A stretch of DNA of 64,000 nt, from NCBI RefSeq assembly GCF_035514885.1, contig NZ_DATJCH010000012.1, positions 1 through 64,000 of the forward strand. The letters run 5' to 3'. Made by a program: the position numbers and the translations under genes. Under the pieces are notes generated by a model that was given only the letters and a program-made list of their open reading frames with translations, did no database searches and was not told the origin of the DNA. This document shows, piece by piece, positions 17,218 to 25,218 of the stretch. Position 1 is the stretch's first letter. Each line of letters starts with the position of its first letter. This DNA comes from Albibacterium sp035514885. GTDB lineage: Bacteria; Bacteroidota; Bacteroidia; Sphingobacteriales; Sphingobacteriaceae.

Positions 17218-18201
17218 TTATTGTAAATCTGCTTCTTTATTGTACTTGCTTCTATATGCAAGAGGCGACATCCCGGTGATTTTTCTAAATACTTCACGAA
17301 ATGCCTTAACATCAGAATAGCCTACACCATACATTACCTCATTAATGGTTTTACGCGTAGCTTCAAACGCTCTTTTTGCAGCTTCAATTTTAACTCTTTG
17401 AGAATACTCGATAGGGGTATTTCCAGTTGCTTTAATGAATCTTCTGTCAAAAGTTCGTCTGCCTATAGAGAGAGTAGCGCATAAATTCTCGATGGATATT
17501 CTTTCGTCCAATTTATTTTCAATGTATTCTTGTGCCTCTTTTACGATTTCATCTCCGTGTGATTTCTGACCTGTGAATATTGTAAATTCCGATTGATTAT
17601 TCCTATCCATTTCTATCTGGAATACTTTGGAACAATAAATAGCTGTTTGCCTGTCGTAATATTTTTCTATCAGATAAATGATCAGATTTAGGAAAGAGTA
17701 GGCACCTCCGTTTGTATAGATTCCCTGCTCATCAGTAATCAAGCGATCAGCTTGTAAGTTAACTTTTGGAAACATTGTCCTAAAAGTATTCGCAGCCGCC
17801 CAATGTGTAGAGCAACTTTTTCCATTCAATATGCCTGAAGATGCAAGCATAAACGCACCAGTACATATACTTGCAATATCAGATCCGTTCTTATATTGCT
17901 TCTCCAGCCAATCAATCAAAGGACGGTTTTCTTTTACTGCCCTTTCATAATTGTGGTTTAAAGAAGGAATGATGATAAGATTGGTCTTAGTTATTGTAGA
18001 AATATCTTTTTCTGGTTTTACGGTAAATAAACCACCATAGAAATCTACCTCTTTGGAAATGCCGGCTAGCTGGATAGTAAATAATTCAGTTCCGTTCTTT
18101 TCTTTCCAATGATCGTTAGCTCTTGTAAATATTTTGTATGATCCTACAATGCTACTCAAATTGTTTTGTCCATTAGGGACAATTATTGTTAGATGCTTCA
18201 T
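17218..18201 (-). CDS. GlxA-type AraC family transcriptional regulator
   Basis: A 327-residue regulator. Residues 1-180 form a DJ-1/PfpI-like domain with the elbow cysteine in I-C-T-G-A-F (Cys113). Residues about 225-320 carry two AraC-type helix-turn-helix motifs, ending in the conserved G-Y-S-D-V-K-A-F-R-E-V-F-R-K-x-x-G-M-S-P segment. Such proteins are cytoplasmic activators or repressors whose ligand is generally unknown. It is divergent from the SRPBCC gene, and a nested palindrome lies between the two starts, so it probably controls itself and that neighbour. Confidence 0.9.
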   Translation of the reverse strand: MKHLTIIVPNGQNNLSSIVGSYKIFTRANDHWKEKNGTELFTIQLAGISKEVDFYGGLFTVKPEKDISTITKTNLIIIPSLNHNYERAVKENRPLIDWLEKQYKNGSDIASICTGAFMLASSGILNGKSCSTHWAAANTFRTMFPKVNLQADRLITDEQGIYTNGGAYSFLNLIIYLIEKYYDRQTAIYCSKVFQIEMDRNNQSEFTIFTGQKSHGDEIVKEAQEYIENKLDERISIENLCATLSIGRRTFDRRFIKATGNTPIEYSQRVKIEAAKRAFEATRKTINEVMYGVGYSDVKAFREVFRKITGMSPLAYRSKYNKEADLQ

Positions 18202-18230
18202 TTTTTTTTAATAAAGATAGAAATATATGG

Positions 18231-18289
18231 TGTCCAAATCAACCCATCATAAGGTCTGTTTAGCACCTTATGAGTCTAGCTTCTGGACA
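18231..18289. promoter_or_regulatory. Nested palindrome, candidate operator of the GlxA/AraC regulator
   Basis: Two perfect inverted repeats share one centre. The inner arms are TCATAAGGT/ACCTTATGA (18247-18255, 18265-18273) and the outer arms TGTCCA/TGGACA (18231-18236, 18284-18289). The element sits in the 130-bp divergent promoter region, ending 1 bp before a TACATTTG element that serves the SRPBCC gene. Confidence 0.6.
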
Positions 18290-18290
18290 G

Positions 18291-18298
18291 TACATTTG
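18291..18298 (+). promoter_or_regulatory. -7 promoter element TACATTTG for SRPBCC gene
   Basis: Exact TAnnTTTG match, 33 bp before the ATG at 18332 and directly adjacent to the nested palindrome. Confidence 0.55.
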
Positions 18299-18331
18299 TT
18301 TATAAATTTTACTAATTAAACAGATAAAGTC

Positions 18332-18826
18332 ATGGATAATCAAAATTTCACTACTACAGTCTTAGTGAATCAATCACCAAAAGAAGTATTTAATGCCATT
18401 AATAATGTCCGAGGCTGGTGGAGCGAAGACATTGAAGGTCGTACGGATAAATTAGGCGAAGTATTTAATTATCACTTTAAGGATATCCATCGTTGCGAAA
18501 TTAGAATAGCTGAGATGATTCCCGATCAAAAAGTTGTTTGGTTTGTTGAAGACAATGATTTTAATTTTGTTCAAGATAAAAGTGAATGGATTGGAACCAA
18601 AATAGTTTTTGAGATAGCGAAGCAAGACAACAAAACCCAGATCGTCTTTACACACATCGGGTTAGTTCCTGAATATGAATGCTATAATGTTTGCCATGAT
18701 GCTTGGACCGGATTTATACAAAACAGTCTGAAAGATCTGATCGTTACAGGCAAAGGGCAGCCTAATCCGAAAGAAGGAGTAAATAGCATTAATTCAGAGA
18801 ATCTAAAAAAATGGAAAATAGATTAA
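18332..18826 (+). CDS. SRPBCC (START/AHSA1-like) domain protein
   Basis: A 164-residue cytoplasmic protein of the Bet v1-like hydrophobic-cavity fold. It has the family N-terminus (T-T-x-V-N-Q-S-P-x-E-V-F-x-A-I-N), then V-R-G-W-W-S-E-D-I-E-G, several beta strands, and a C-terminal helix W-T-G-F-I-Q-N-S-L-K-D-L. Family members bind lipids or small hydrophobic ligands, and some act as HSP90 co-chaperones. The ligand is unknown. It is paired with a divergent GlxA-type regulator, which suggests inducible expression. A hairpin terminator follows. Confidence 0.85.
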   Translation: MDNQNFTTTVLVNQSPKEVFNAINNVRGWWSEDIEGRTDKLGEVFNYHFKDIHRCEIRIAEMIPDQKVVWFVEDNDFNFVQDKSEWIGTKIVFEIAKQDNKTQIVFTHIGLVPEYECYNVCHDAWTGFIQNSLKDLIVTGKGQPNPKEGVNSINSENLKKWKID

Positions 18827-18832
18827 GCAAAT

Positions 18833-18861
18833 AAATTGCTGCTCATTTCGAGCAGCAATTT
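18833..18861 (+). terminator. Terminator of SRPBCC gene
   Basis: A 12-bp stem (18833-18844 with 18850-18861) starting with A3 and ending in T3, six bases after the stop codon. Confidence 0.75.
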
Positions 18862-18864
18862 TCC

Positions 18865-18872
18865 TATATTTG
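18865..18872 (+). promoter_or_regulatory. -7 promoter element TATATTTG for GH9 gene
   Basis: Exact TAnnTTTG match immediately after the preceding terminator and 49 bp before the GH9 start. Confidence 0.5.
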
Positions 18873-18921
18873 AAGGAACTGATTATCAATATAAATCTTA
18901 TTTTTAAAAGATGTTCCTATT

Positions 18922-20694
18922 ATGAAATGCTTTACCCAACGAGTTTTTTTCATTTTCTCTTTCCTTTTAATAAACTTGTTGGTCTATTCGCAAGATAGGA
19001 ACGACCAAATATCGGAGAATATACGCTTGAATCAATTAGGCTTTTATCCCAATGCACCTAAATTTGCTGTGATTTCAGCACCGAATGTTTCTGCCTATAG
19101 CCTGCTAACGAGCGATAGAAGTAAAACTGTATTAACCGCGTTTAAGTTAAAACAATCAGCAGATACTGCTTTAAATGGTAATAAAACCTTTTTAGCTGAT
19201 TTATCATTTTTTAAAACTCCTGGAGATTATGTGATTTATGTAGATGGATTGGGATATTCATACCCCTTCTCCATTAAAGACTCGATTAATAATGATTTGG
19301 CGAAGGCTACAATAAAAGCCTTTTACTTTCAGCGTGCATCTACCGCTTTGCCTGAAGAGTTTGCAGGCAAATGGCATCGAGCAGCCGGCCATGCGGATGA
19401 TAAAGTGTTAATCCACCCTTCGGCAGCATCAACAGCTCGTCCGGCAGGAACAATCATTAATGCATCCAGAGGTTGGTACGACGCAGGTGATTATAATAAA
19501 TACATTGTAAATTCAGGTATTACTACCGCTACCTTACTTTCCACCTATGAAGATTTTCCTGCCTATGTAAAGGAATTAAATTTATCCATTCCGGAAAGTA
19601 CAAATAAAGCACCTGATTTATTAGACGAGATTCTATGGAATGTTCGCTGGATGTTAAGCATGCAAGATCCTGCAGATGGAGGAGTATATCATAAACTTAC
19701 CAATGCTTCTTTTGATGGAATGGTCATGCCCGAAGTAACACAGAAACCACGCTATGCTGTTCAAAAAGGAACAGCAGCTACGCTTGATTTTGCTGCGGTA
19801 TTAGCTCAGGCTAGCCGTATTTTTAAAGAATATAAGAATGAGTTTCCCGGACTAGCAGATTCTTGCTACCAGGCGTCGCTTGCCGCCTGGAATTGGGCAC
19901 AGAAGAATCCTAATGTTGCCTATAACCAGAATGAGATGAATACTAAGTATGAACCTAAGGTAACCACTGGTGCATATGGTGATAGAAACTTTGCTGACGA
20001 ATTCATCTGGGCAGCCTCTGAACTTTCCGTTACAAGCGGCGACGGACAATATTTAAAAGCGCTCAATTTATTTCCAGATAATTCGATGCCGTTACCAACC
20101 TGGTCAAATGTCCGTGTATTAGGCTATTATAGCCTTGCTAAAAATGAAAAATTGCTAGATAGCATTGCTCCTGAAGCCTTTACTATTGTTAAGAATCGTA
20201 TTATAAATATGGCTGATTCTTATATAACAGGTATTAATGGAAGTGCTTATCAAACAGTTATGGGTAAGACTAGTCGTGACTTTAAGTGGGGAAGTAATTC
20301 AAATGCAGCAAATCAAGGAATTGCATTGATACAAGCCTATCGTTTAACTGGGTATAAAGAGTATCTGAGATATGCCCTCGCAAACCTCGATTACTTATTG
20401 GGTCGTAATGCTACCGGGTATTCTTTTGTTACCGGACATGGATCTAAAACACCGATGTTTCCACATCATCGCCCTTCTGTTGCAGATGGTATCGGAGATC
20501 CGATACCTGGTTTGCTGGTTGGGGGACCAAATCCTGGAAAACAAGATGGTGTAGCTTTACCAAGCTCTGTTCCAAACGAAGCCTATGTGGATGTTTCAGA
20601 GTCGTACGCAACCAATGAAATTGCTATTAACTGGAATGCTCCGATAGTTTATCTTTCAGTTGCATTGGAAGCTATGCAAGATGAGTTTTATTAG
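18922..20694 (+). CDS. Glycoside hydrolase family 9 (endoglucanase/cellulase)
   Basis: A secreted enzyme of 590 residues acting on beta-1,4-glucans. A signal peptide (about 1-23) is followed by the CelD-type N-terminal Ig-like domain (30-115, beginning I-R-L-N-Q-L-G-F). The (alpha/alpha)6 catalytic domain then runs from about 120 to the end. Catalytic-site motifs are S-R-G-W-Y-D-A-G-D-Y-N-K-Y (nucleophile-water Asp pair), the F-V-T-G-H-G...H-H-R-P-S block and the general acid Glu (about 566) in N-E-I-A-I-N-W-N-A. There is no carbohydrate-binding module, dockerin or type IX sorting domain. It is transcribed alone, without a SusCD pair. Confidence 0.93.
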   Translation: MKCFTQRVFFIFSFLLINLLVYSQDRNDQISENIRLNQLGFYPNAPKFAVISAPNVSAYSLLTSDRSKTVLTAFKLKQSADTALNGNKTFLADLSFFKTPGDYVIYVDGLGYSYPFSIKDSINNDLAKATIKAFYFQRASTALPEEFAGKWHRAAGHADDKVLIHPSAASTARPAGTIINASRGWYDAGDYNKYIVNSGITTATLLSTYEDFPAYVKELNLSIPESTNKAPDLLDEILWNVRWMLSMQDPADGGVYHKLTNASFDGMVMPEVTQKPRYAVQKGTAATLDFAAVLAQASRIFKEYKNEFPGLADSCYQASLAAWNWAQKNPNVAYNQNEMNTKYEPKVTTGAYGDRNFADEFIWAASELSVTSGDGQYLKALNLFPDNSMPLPTWSNVRVLGYYSLAKNEKLLDSIAPEAFTIVKNRIINMADSYITGINGSAYQTVMGKTSRDFKWGSNSNAANQGIALIQAYRLTGYKEYLRYALANLDYLLGRNATGYSFVTGHGSKTPMFPHHRPSVADGIGDPIPGLLVGGPNPGKQDGVALPSSVPNEAYVDVSESYATNEIAINWNAPIVYLSVALEAMQDEFY

Positions 20695-21036
20695 AAAGTA
20701 ACGGATTTCATTGTCACTAGCTTCAGTACTTAGATAGGGCTTGTTTTAAATGATTGATTCCTTCTCGTAGGCTTATTTAGCTGTATCTACGCTAAAACAT
20801 GCAAAAAAGCGCTGATATAACGGAGTAATAACTCTTTAACAATACTAGTATGTAAAGCAAGGGTAGAGGATGGTATGGTCAAGACAAGATGAGTTAGTGA
20901 AAATTAAATTACTCATTGTCAATAAGAAACTCATCAAAATGAGATTAATTCAAGATTTCTTTGAAAAAACTTTTCAAAAATGAAAAAAGAAGCTACATTT
21001 GCATTCCTCAAACGGAGAAAATTAGTCTTTGTTTAG
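20695..21036. other. Non-coding gap between GH9 gene and tRNA-Phe
   Basis: About 340 bp with no credible open frame. Apart from a strong -7 promoter element just before the tRNA, I see no repeat or RNA structure that I can support. Confidence 0.6.
20994..21001 (+). promoter_or_regulatory. -7 promoter element TACATTTG for tRNA-Phe
   Basis: An exact TAnnTTTG match, followed by C-A as in the strongest Bacteroidota promoters, 35 bp before the tRNA. The A-rich stretch upstream (20964-20990) may act as an UP-like region. Confidence 0.6.
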
Positions 21037-21109
21037 GGTGCCATAGCTCAGTTGGTAGAGCAAAGGACTGAAAATCCTTGTGTCGCTGGTTCGATTCCAG
21101 CTGGCACCA
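21037..21109 (+). tRNA. tRNA-Phe (anticodon GAA)
   Basis: A 73-nt cloverleaf. The acceptor stem is GGTGCCA/TGGCACC, the D-arm has AGCTCAGTTGGTAGAGC, the anticodon arm is AAGGA-CTGAAAA-TCCTT with GAA at the anticodon, and the T-arm is CTGGTTCGATTCCAG. The discriminator base is A. The CCA end is not encoded and must be added enzymatically. Confidence 0.97.
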
Positions 21110-21116
21110 CTCGAAG

Positions 21117-21146
21117 CCCCTTTATAGCAATATAGAGGGGTTTTTT
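21117..21146 (+). terminator. Terminator of tRNA-Phe
   Basis: A 10-bp stem (21117-21126 with 21131-21140, one G-T pair), GCAA tetraloop and T6 tract. Confidence 0.88.
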
Positions 21147-21240
21147 GATTTAAAGAGGTTAAAATTCAAAGTCTTTGATTCATACATATCTATAGGGCAA
21201 TATTTTATTATATTTACATAAATATAAACCTAAAAACAGA

Positions 21241-21579
21241 ATGAATCCACAAAAAGTCGACATGTTTATCATGACAAATGCGAAGTTTTTCGAGAGTCGC
21301 CAACTCGGTTTAATAAGAGACAGGTTGCTGGCTCTTGATGACTCAAAATGGGTACTGATTTCAAGCGTTCAGTTGAAAGATCCAACCATAAGTTTAATTG
21401 TTTCCATTTTAGTTGGTACACTTGGTGTTGATCGGTTTTTGATTGGCGATACTGGACTTGGAATTGGAAAACTTGTAACCTGTGGCGGATTGGGGATTTG
21501 GACGGTTATTGATTGGTTTTTGATTCAAAAGGCCACAAGGGAAAAGAATATGGATACAATTCAACAGCTTTTGTTTTAA
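21241..21579 (+). CDS. TM2 domain membrane protein
   Basis: A 112-residue protein. The first half is polar and helical. Residues about 55-103 form a TM2 domain: two transmembrane helices joined by a short turn, with G-x-x-G-V-D-R-F-L-I-G and G-I-G-K-L-V-T-C-G-G-L-G-I-W-T-V-I-D-W-F. The function of the domain is not established. The stop codon abuts the next start (TAAATG), so it is translationally coupled to the DUF2752 gene, a pairing that recurs in Bacteroidota. Confidence 0.9.
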   Translation: MNPQKVDMFIMTNAKFFESRQLGLIRDRLLALDDSKWVLISSVQLKDPTISLIVSILVGTLGVDRFLIGDTGLGIGKLVTCGGLGIWTVIDWFLIQKATREKNMDTIQQLLF

Positions 21580-21999
21580 ATGATCTTGCAATATAGGGAT
21601 AAGCTATATTCAACCATGTTTTTAGCATGTATAGGTGGATATGGCTGGCTTTATTTCAGCAAAGCGCACTATTTGACGGGACACAAATCAGTTGAAGTTT
21701 GCTTAATAAAGTATCTTACAGGCATACCTTGTCCTTCTTGTGGTGTAACCCGGGCAATTATCTTATTAACAGAAGGTAATATTGCCGAAGCTCTCAAAAT
21801 AAATCCCTTAGGCTTTATCGTTGCAATTATTATGCTTGTAGCTCCAATTTGGATTGTGCTGGATGTAGTAGCAAAAAGCAGTACTTTGTTTGATTTTTAT
21901 CGGAGAGTAGAATCTTATTTAAAGAGCCCTTATTATGCAGTACCGCTCGTATTGTTAGTAATGAGTAATTGGGTTTGGAATATTATGAAAGGGCTATGA
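21580..21999 (+). CDS. DUF2752 membrane protein
   Basis: A 139-residue protein with three predicted membrane helices. It carries the DUF2752 hallmark C-P-S-C-G-V-T-R (about residues 50-57) between helices one and two. The two cysteines suggest metal binding or a redox role, but none is demonstrated. It starts on the base after the TM2 gene's stop. An internal Met near residue 12 is an alternative start, but the observed coupling favours this one. Confidence 0.85.
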   Translation: MILQYRDKLYSTMFLACIGGYGWLYFSKAHYLTGHKSVEVCLIKYLTGIPCPSCGVTRAIILLTEGNIAEALKINPLGFIVAIIMLVAPIWIVLDVVAKSSTLFDFYRRVESYLKSPYYAVPLVLLVMSNWVWNIMKGL

Positions 22000-22008
22000 T
22001 TATGCGTG

Positions 22009-22040
22009 CAAGGAGTTGCATCATTGAACGACGAATAACC
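22009..22040 (+). repeat. Short coding-like repeat, copy 1
   Basis: This 32-nt segment matches 24239-24270 at 26 positions. In one frame it reads Q-G-V-A-S-L-N-D-E-stop; the other copy reads the same with Asn for Ala, and the two downstream third-position changes are synonymous. It sits between DUF2752 and the serine hydrolase. Confidence 0.45.
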
Positions 22041-22051
22041 TTATAAATAGA

Positions 22052-23371
22052 ATGAAAAGAATATTTTTAGCTGCAATATTAATCGGATTTATAATTCAAT
22101 CTGCTATTGCTCAGGATTTTGATAAAGCTAAACTGGATAACTATTTTGACGCTCTAGAAGCAAATAATAAGTTTATGGGAAGTGTAGCAGTTTCTCAAAA
22201 GGACAGGATAGTTTATGCCAGATCTGTGGGGTTTTCTGACGTTGAGAATAATGTTAAGGCGAATGAAAATTCGAAATATAGGATTGGTTCTATTTCTAAG
22301 ACGTTTACTTCTGTATTGGTATTGAAAGCAATTGAAGAAAAGAAATTAGACATAAATCAAACTATTGTAACGTTTTTTCCTTCAATTCCAAATGCCGGTA
22401 AAATAACTATAAAAGATTTGCTGAGCCATAGAAGTGGAATACATAATTTTACGAATGAAGAAGACTATCTGACCTGGAATACACAAGCCAAGTCGGAAAA
22501 GGAAATGGTTGAGATTATAGCAAAAAATGAAAGTGATTTTGAACCTGGAAGCAAAGCTGAATATAGTAATTCAAACTTTGTGCTATTGACTTATATTCTT
22601 GAAAAGACTTTTAAGAAATCGTACGCTGAACTTTTAATAGAATATATTGCTAGGCCTGTTGGTTTGACTAATACGTATTTAGGGACTAAAATTAATGTAA
22701 AAAACAATGAAACTAAATCTTATAGTTATGCTGATAATTGGAAGGTAGAGAAAGAAACTGACATCTCTATACCACTGGGTGCAGGTGGAATTGTTTCGAC
22801 ACCAAGCGATTTAGTGAAATTTAGTGATGCGCTTTTTAATGGTAAGCTTTTGAATAAAGAGAGTCTTGAACTTATGAAAACAATTAAAGACAATTTCGGA
22901 ATCGGACTTTTCCAAATTCCATTTTATGATAAGATCGGATATGGGCATAATGGAGGGATTGATGGCTTTTCATCAATATTTAGTTACTTTTCTGATGGTG
23001 ATATCTCATACGCATTGACCTCTAATGGAACAAATTTTAATATTAATGATATCTCTATAGCTGTTTTAAGTACTGTCTATAATAAGCCTTATGATATTCC
23101 TGATTTTAAGATGTACGAAGTGCGTTTAGAAGAGTTAAATCAGTATCTAGGAGTTTATTCATCGACTCAGATCCCATTAAAAATAACTATAACGAAAGAG
23201 AATATAACTCTTATAGCACAAGCAACAGGGCAAGCTTCATTTCCCCTTGAAGCAACTGAAAAGGATAAGTTTAAGTTTACCCAGGGAGGAATATCATTAG
23301 AATTTAATCCGACTGAAAAAACAATGATCCTGAAACAAGGAGGAGGGCAGTTTCTGTTTAAGAAAGATTAG
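22052..23371 (+). CDS. Serine hydrolase, class C beta-lactamase/PBP4* family
   Basis: An exported 439-residue enzyme with a signal peptide (1-20). It has the S-x-x-K motif S-I-S-K (nucleophile Ser80), the Y-S-N motif (about 171) and H-N-G-G near residue 304 in place of K-T-G. The catalytic domain ends near 350 and a small beta-rich C-terminal domain follows. Such proteins include esterases, D-aminopeptidases and DD-peptidases; true beta-lactamase activity is not indicated. It belongs to a plus-strand run of short accessory genes. Confidence 0.88.
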   Translation: MKRIFLAAILIGFIIQSAIAQDFDKAKLDNYFDALEANNKFMGSVAVSQKDRIVYARSVGFSDVENNVKANENSKYRIGSISKTFTSVLVLKAIEEKKLDINQTIVTFFPSIPNAGKITIKDLLSHRSGIHNFTNEEDYLTWNTQAKSEKEMVEIIAKNESDFEPGSKAEYSNSNFVLLTYILEKTFKKSYAELLIEYIARPVGLTNTYLGTKINVKNNETKSYSYADNWKVEKETDISIPLGAGGIVSTPSDLVKFSDALFNGKLLNKESLELMKTIKDNFGIGLFQIPFYDKIGYGHNGGIDGFSSIFSYFSDGDISYALTSNGTNFNINDISIAVLSTVYNKPYDIPDFKMYEVRLEELNQYLGVYSSTQIPLKITITKENITLIAQATGQASFPLEATEKDKFKFTQGGISLEFNPTEKTMILKQGGGQFLFKKD

Positions 23372-23501
23372 TGAAAATGTTGTTTAAACAAATCTCGCCT
23401 TTTATAGACTTCATTTGTAAATAGGAAGTGAACTTGCAATAATCCACCGGGAACTGAAAATTATATGTACCTTAGTGTCAAGTATGTGCAAATTTGTATG
23501 T

Positions 23502-23530
23502 TAGTTGATTAAAAGAATGTATAGTTGATT
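23502..23530 (+). repeat. Direct repeat TAGTTGATT x2 upstream of HxlR gene
   Basis: Identical 9-mers at 23502-23510 and 23522-23530, exactly 20 bp apart (two helical turns), end 14 bp before the HxlR start. The geometry is that of a dimeric regulator site. Confidence 0.4.
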
Positions 23531-23544
23531 ATCAGTACTTTACT

Positions 23545-23904
23545 ATGAAAAATAAAGTAAAAGATTGTCCCGTTATTACAACCTGCTCGGTTGATTATGC
23601 GTTTAAACGTATCGGAGGAAAATATAAAGGCCGAATTTTGTGGTATTTACATGAACAGAGGGTTTTGCGTTATGGAGAATTAGGTAGGACTTTACCGGAT
23701 ATTACCACCAAGATGTTGACACAAACGTTAAGAGAATTGGAGGCCGATAGTTTAATCAGCAGAAAGGTATATCATGAAGTGCCGCCTAAAGTGGAATATA
23801 CATTGACTGAAATAGGAGAGGAACTTATTCCATTTATCAGTTATCTTAAAGAATGGGGAGATAAACAGATTGAGAAAGAAAATTTAGTAAGTCAAACCAT
23901 ATAG
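23545..23904 (+). CDS. HxlR family winged-helix regulator
   Basis: A 119-residue DNA-binding protein. It shows the HxlR arrangement: an N-terminal C-P-V-x-x-x-x-x-x-I-G-G-K-Y-K segment, then L-P-D-I-T-T-K-M-L-T-Q-T-L-R-E-L-E-A-D in the recognition helix, and a wing with P-P-K-V-E-Y-T-L-T-E-I-G. HxlR proteins often sense electrophiles or oxidants through cysteine; here the cysteines lie at about residues 8 and 14. The next gene begins 2 bp after its stop, so the two form an operon. Direct repeats just upstream may be its own operator. Confidence 0.92.
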   Translation: MKNKVKDCPVITTCSVDYAFKRIGGKYKGRILWYLHEQRVLRYGELGRTLPDITTKMLTQTLRELEADSLISRKVYHEVPPKVEYTLTEIGEELIPFISYLKEWGDKQIEKENLVSQTI

Positions 23905-23906
23905 TT

Positions 23907-24209
23907 ATGATAACCATTACACAGCTTATATATATTATTGAAGGGCAAGAGCAAGTTTTTGACGAATTTGAAAGTGTTGCTATGCCAATAATTGCAAAAT
24001 ATAATGGAAGGCTTTTATTCAGAGCCAGGCTAACAGAAGATAATTTTATAGAAAGTCATATTGATAAGCCGTATGAGATTCATCTTGTGGAATTTGACAG
24101 TCAACAAGATTTTGACAATTTTAAACAAGATGAGGAAAGAAAGAAATTTTTGCATCTAAAAGAACAATCTATAAAAGCATCAATTTTAATTCAAGGAACG
24201 CAATTGTAA
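23907..24209 (+). CDS. DUF1330-like small dimeric alpha/beta-barrel protein
   Basis: A 100-residue cytoplasmic protein with the ferredoxin-like fold of DUF1330: first strand I-T-Q-L-I-Y-I, a long helix containing F-E-S-V-A-M-P-I-I-A-K-Y-N-G-R-L-L, strand E-I-H-L-V-E-F and the F-D-N-F segment. Members are dimeric and unassigned, some near monooxygenases. It is cotranscribed with the HxlR regulator (2-bp gap), so it is probably the regulator's target. Confidence 0.7.
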   Translation: MITITQLIYIIEGQEQVFDEFESVAMPIIAKYNGRLLFRARLTEDNFIESHIDKPYEIHLVEFDSQQDFDNFKQDEERKKFLHLKEQSIKASILIQGTQL

Positions 24210-24238
24210 TGAAAGATGGATTAGTTAAACTAAAAGAA

Positions 24239-24270
24239 CAAGGAGTTAATTCATTGAATGATGAATAAAC
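24239..24270 (+). repeat. Short coding-like repeat, copy 2
   Basis: Matches 22009-22040 at 26 of 32 positions. In the frame beginning ATG at 24210 it forms the end of a 19-codon frame finishing Q-G-V-N-S-L-N-D-E. It overlaps the start codon of the DUF1569 gene. Confidence 0.45.
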
Positions 24271-24725
24271 CTACGAAAACAATATTTACCGAAACGATTA
24301 GAGAAGAACTAATTAACAGAATTTCTTTACTGAATGATAATAGCAATGCTCGGTGGGGTAAAATGAATGTTTTTCAAATGGTTAAACACAATACCTATTG
24401 GAATGGTTGGATTTTGGGGGAAGATAATCATAACTATAAGCAAGCTTTTATGGGGAAAATATTCGGGGGAATAGGGTTGAGAAAAATGATAAAAGATGAA
24501 AACCCATTTGACAAAAATATTCCTACTTCTTCTCAATTTAAAGTGAGAGAAATGGATGGGGACCTGGAAGTGGAGAAACTGAAATGGATTTCGTTAATGA
24601 AGGCATACGAAAACTATGATAACCCAGATTTTATACACGATTTTTTTGGAAAAATGACTAGAGCGCAGATTGGTATTTTAGTATTCAAACATTCTGACCA
24701 TCATTTGAGACAATTTGGTGTATAA
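24258..24725 (+). CDS. DUF1569 (DinB-like) protein
   Basis: A 155-residue four-helix-bundle protein of the DinB/YfiT superfamily. DUF1569 features are W-G-K-M-N-V-F-Q-M-V-K-H-N near residue 34 and the C-terminal H-S-D-H-H-L-R-Q-F-G. These histidines form the metal site expected of DinB-type thiol transferases. The enzyme activity and substrate are unknown. The start is either of two adjacent ATGs (24258 or 24261). Confidence 0.82.
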   Translation: MMNKPTKTIFTETIREELINRISLLNDNSNARWGKMNVFQMVKHNTYWNGWILGEDNHNYKQAFMGKIFGGIGLRKMIKDENPFDKNIPTSSQFKVREMDGDLEVEKLKWISLMKAYENYDNPDFIHDFFGKMTRAQIGILVFKHSDHHLRQFGV

Positions 24726-24800
24726 CGAGCTGATAACGACGGCGGAAAAGAAAAGATAGAGCAAGCAATCAAATTTCTAACGTGTAGTATAACAAAAGCT

Positions 24801-25166
24801 ATGAAAACTACTGATATACATAATCAGCGTTTTGCAAAAATGACTTTTGCTTCGGTCTACCCACTTTATCTGGCGAAAGTAGAGAAGAAGGGTAGAACAA
24901 AAGAAGAATTAGATCAAGTTATAGAGTGGTTGACAGGTTTTGATAGTAAGAAAGTTCAAGAGCTTATTAAAAATAATATAACTTTCGAAACATTTTTCGA
25001 GCAAGTTTCACTAAATCCAAATGCGCATCTTATCACTGGTGTAATCTGTGGTTATCGTGTAGAAGAAATCGATAATACTTTAACGCAGCAAGTCAGGTAT
25101 TTAGATAAGTTGGTGGATGAGTTAGCAAAGGGAAAGAAGATGGAGAAGATATTGCGGGGCTCATAG
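24801..25166 (+). CDS. DUF2200 protein
   Basis: A 121-residue cytoplasmic protein. The start M-K-T-T-D-I-H-N-Q-R-F-A-K-M-T-F-A-S-V-Y-P-L-Y-L and the G-V-I-C-G-Y-R-V-E-E-I segment match the DUF2200 family, whose function is unknown. The reading frame remains open back to the DUF1569 stop but contains no earlier start codon. It ends the cluster of small accessory genes. Confidence 0.87.
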   Translation: MKTTDIHNQRFAKMTFASVYPLYLAKVEKKGRTKEELDQVIEWLTGFDSKKVQELIKNNITFETFFEQVSLNPNAHLITGVICGYRVEEIDNTLTQQVRYLDKLVDELAKGKKMEKILRGS

Positions 25167-25218
25167 GTTGAAGTTTAATCGTTATTTCGTAGCTTAGTTT
25201 TTGAAAATACCTAAAAAT

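Noticed and set aside
22052..23371. Beta-lactamase resistance gene
   Set aside because: The S-x-x-K/Y-x-N/H-x-G pattern and extra C-terminal domain are those of broad serine hydrolases; nothing specific to beta-lactam hydrolysis is seen.
23381..23392. TTGTTTAAACAA palindrome after the serine hydrolase
   Set aside because: A 12-bp AT-rich palindrome is expected by chance in this composition and no T tract follows.
21241..25166. Integron cassette array with attC sites
   Set aside because: The repeated 32-nt tails lack the inverted R-box structure of attC, and no integron integrase is present.
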